From the NCBI GenBank assembly GCA_003452185.1, contig DMJJ01000324.1, forward strand, positions 1 through 7,899: a stretch of DNA of 7,899 nucleotides. Direction: 5' to 3'. The stretch comes from Verrucomicrobiales bacterium. GTDB taxonomy: Bacteria; Verrucomicrobiota; Verrucomicrobiia; Limisphaerales; UBA11320. The notes under the pieces were generated by a model. It had not been told where the DNA came from. It made no database searches and saw only the letters and a program-made list of their open reading frames with translations. Shown one piece after another: positions 7,385-7,899 of the stretch; within the stretch, counting starts at the first letter, position 1; the number at the start of each line of letters is the position of its first letter. The translations under genes were made by a program, and so were the position numbers.

Positions 7385-7570
7385 AGGGGCTGTGGTAGGG
7401 ATTTCAGCAAGGGAAGTCTGGAGGCATGCTCGTTCCCAAATCCGCACTCCCTAAATGGGGTTTGGGAATTGCAGGCCACCAAAGTCGCCGCGGCGAACAC
7501 GACTCAGACCCGCGTGCTCCAGTCCGAATCTGAGCCCGCGGCGTTCTATCGTGTCGTCGTGTTGCAGTAA
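7364..7570 (+). pseudogene. Relic of a C-terminal tail from a verrucomicrobial exported protein
   Basis: A frame open from just after TAG at 7361-7363 to TAA at 7568-7570 encodes, at its end, 'WELQATKVAAANTTQTR' and then 'SEPAAFYRVVVLQ' before the stop. This matches the phylum-style tail that ends the two large genes here ('W..L ... FYR.V'). The frame differs from that of the LTD gene. There is no ATG and no ribosome binding site in the frame, and the part before about 7460 does not look tail-like. It is therefore best read as the surviving 3' end of a deleted or rearranged gene. A short independent peptide is unlikely. Confidence 0.55.
7432..7469. repeat. Long inverted repeat inside the relic region
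   Basis: TTCCCAAA at 7433-7440 pairs perfectly with TTTGGGAA at 7461-7468. Three further inner pairs (one T.G) and one outer G.T pair extend it to 12 pairs around a 14-base loop. It lies just where the recognisable tail relic begins, so it may mark a rearrangement end. It could also be a terminator or a chance palindrome. Confidence 0.5.
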
Positions 7571-7830
7571 TGGGCCGTAGACGCCTGTTTCGGTGTGATC
7601 GTGACGCCCAAAGGGACCTCAAGCCAACCGCCGAGAGTGTCTCCAGGTTGGACGGCAGAAGGTTCATGGCGAGCCTGGGAATCGCTCCAGGCCTCGAGGC
7701 GCCCCGTAGCGTACCAAGATCACAACGGGAGGTTTGGAATAACGGAAGAGTTGGAGACTTGCTGGGAAGGGAGCATCCACCTACGCCGCCGGAAGGCGGC
7801 ATACCCATTTTGTCGCGCTTCGCGAAAAAA
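7571..7830. other. Intergenic stretch with hairpins and no supportable gene
   Basis: No reading frame on either strand here has a credible start, ribosome site or familiar protein pattern; frames that cross it run through the tRNA. It holds a GCCTGG/CCAGGC hairpin (7673-7678 with 7687-7692) and a GCCGCC/GGCGGC hairpin with a GGAA loop (7785-7790 with 7795-7800). At its right end is half of the inverted repeat that includes the tRNA CCA. Confidence 0.5.
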
Positions 7831-7833
7831 TGG
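7805..7833. repeat. Inverted repeat spanning the tRNA-Val CCA end and its trailer
   Basis: CCATTTT at 7805-7811 pairs with AAAATGG at 7827-7833. After one G/A mismatch, TCGCG at 7813-7817 pairs with CGCGA at 7821-7825 around CTT. The right arm contains the encoded CCA (minus strand) of the tRNA. On the tRNA transcript the T-run precedes the GC stem, so it is not a standard intrinsic terminator in that direction; a role in 3' processing or termination is inferred only. Confidence 0.55.
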
Positions 7834-7899
7834 TGCGCGATACAGGTTTCGAACCTGTGACCCCCACCGTGTCAAGGTGATGCTCTACCACTGAGCTAA
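7831..7899 (-). tRNA. tRNA-Val (anticodon GAC), 5' end cut by the window edge
   Basis: Read on the minus strand. The D-arm is GCTC AGTGGTAGA GAGC-like. The anticodon stem is TCACC/GGTGG (first pair T.G) around the loop TTGACAC, giving anticodon GAC and so valine. The variable loop is GGGTC, and the T-arm is ACAGG/CCTGT around TTCGAAA. The 3' acceptor strand ATCGCGC, the discriminator A and an encoded CCA follow. The visible 69 bases start at the last acceptor base; the complementary GCGCGA of the 5' acceptor strand would lie just past 7899, making about 75 bases in all. Transcription runs leftward, opposite to the protein genes. Confidence 0.96.

Noticed and set aside
7426..7528. ATG at 7426 with GGAGG just before it as a small gene
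   Set aside because: The GGAGG is only one or two bases from the ATG, too close to act, and the 33-codon product matches nothing.
7404..7808. Minus-strand open frame of 134 codons next to the tRNA
   Set aside because: No Shine-Dalgarno before its ATG, no familiar motif, and it overlaps the tail relic and several hairpins.
7570..7894. Two plus-strand open frames ending in the tRNA region
   Set aside because: Their ends ('IQVSNL', 'FRTCDPHRVKVMLYH') are translations of the antisense of a tRNA, a common false gene call.

Overview
The window is GC-rich (about two thirds G+C by eye) and most likely comes from a member of the Verrucomicrobiota. The evidence is protein style. Two large secreted proteins carry modules common in that phylum: 'NDxFA ... 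WWSW.AP.SG' beta-sandwich repeats alternating with Ig-like domains, and lamin-tail domains (LTD). Both end in the 'S..L..W..L ... (F/Y)YR.V' tail seen on many verrucomicrobial exported proteins. This assignment is from recognition, not from a search.

Layout, left to right. Positions 2-3610 (+) hold the 3' part of a very large secreted modular protein whose start lies off the left edge. Positions 3749-4867 (+) hold rlmN, the 23S rRNA A2503 / tRNA A37 methyltransferase, with every catalytic cysteine present. Positions 4978-7284 (+) hold a signal-peptide protein with four LTD domains and the phylum-style tail. Positions 7285-7830 carry no intact gene: two GC-rich hairpins, a perfect 8-bp A/T-G/C inverted repeat that extends by three more pairs, and an in-frame relic of another gene's C-terminal tail ending in TAA at 7570. 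Positions 7831-7899 (-) are a tRNA-Val(GAC) gene with encoded CCA, cut by the right edge a few bases short of its 5' end.

The genes do not form an obvious pathway. rlmN is a translation housekeeping gene lying between two independent surface or secreted protein genes. The plus-strand genes have gaps of roughly 110-140 bp containing hairpins, so they may be separate transcripts rather than one operon. I see no CRISPR array, transposase, toxin-antitoxin pair, phage gene or defence system. The most notable features are the approximately 235-residue repeat period of the first protein, the third tail copy left as a relic, and the inverted repeat that includes the tRNA CCA end. I did not find a convincing new biological system.
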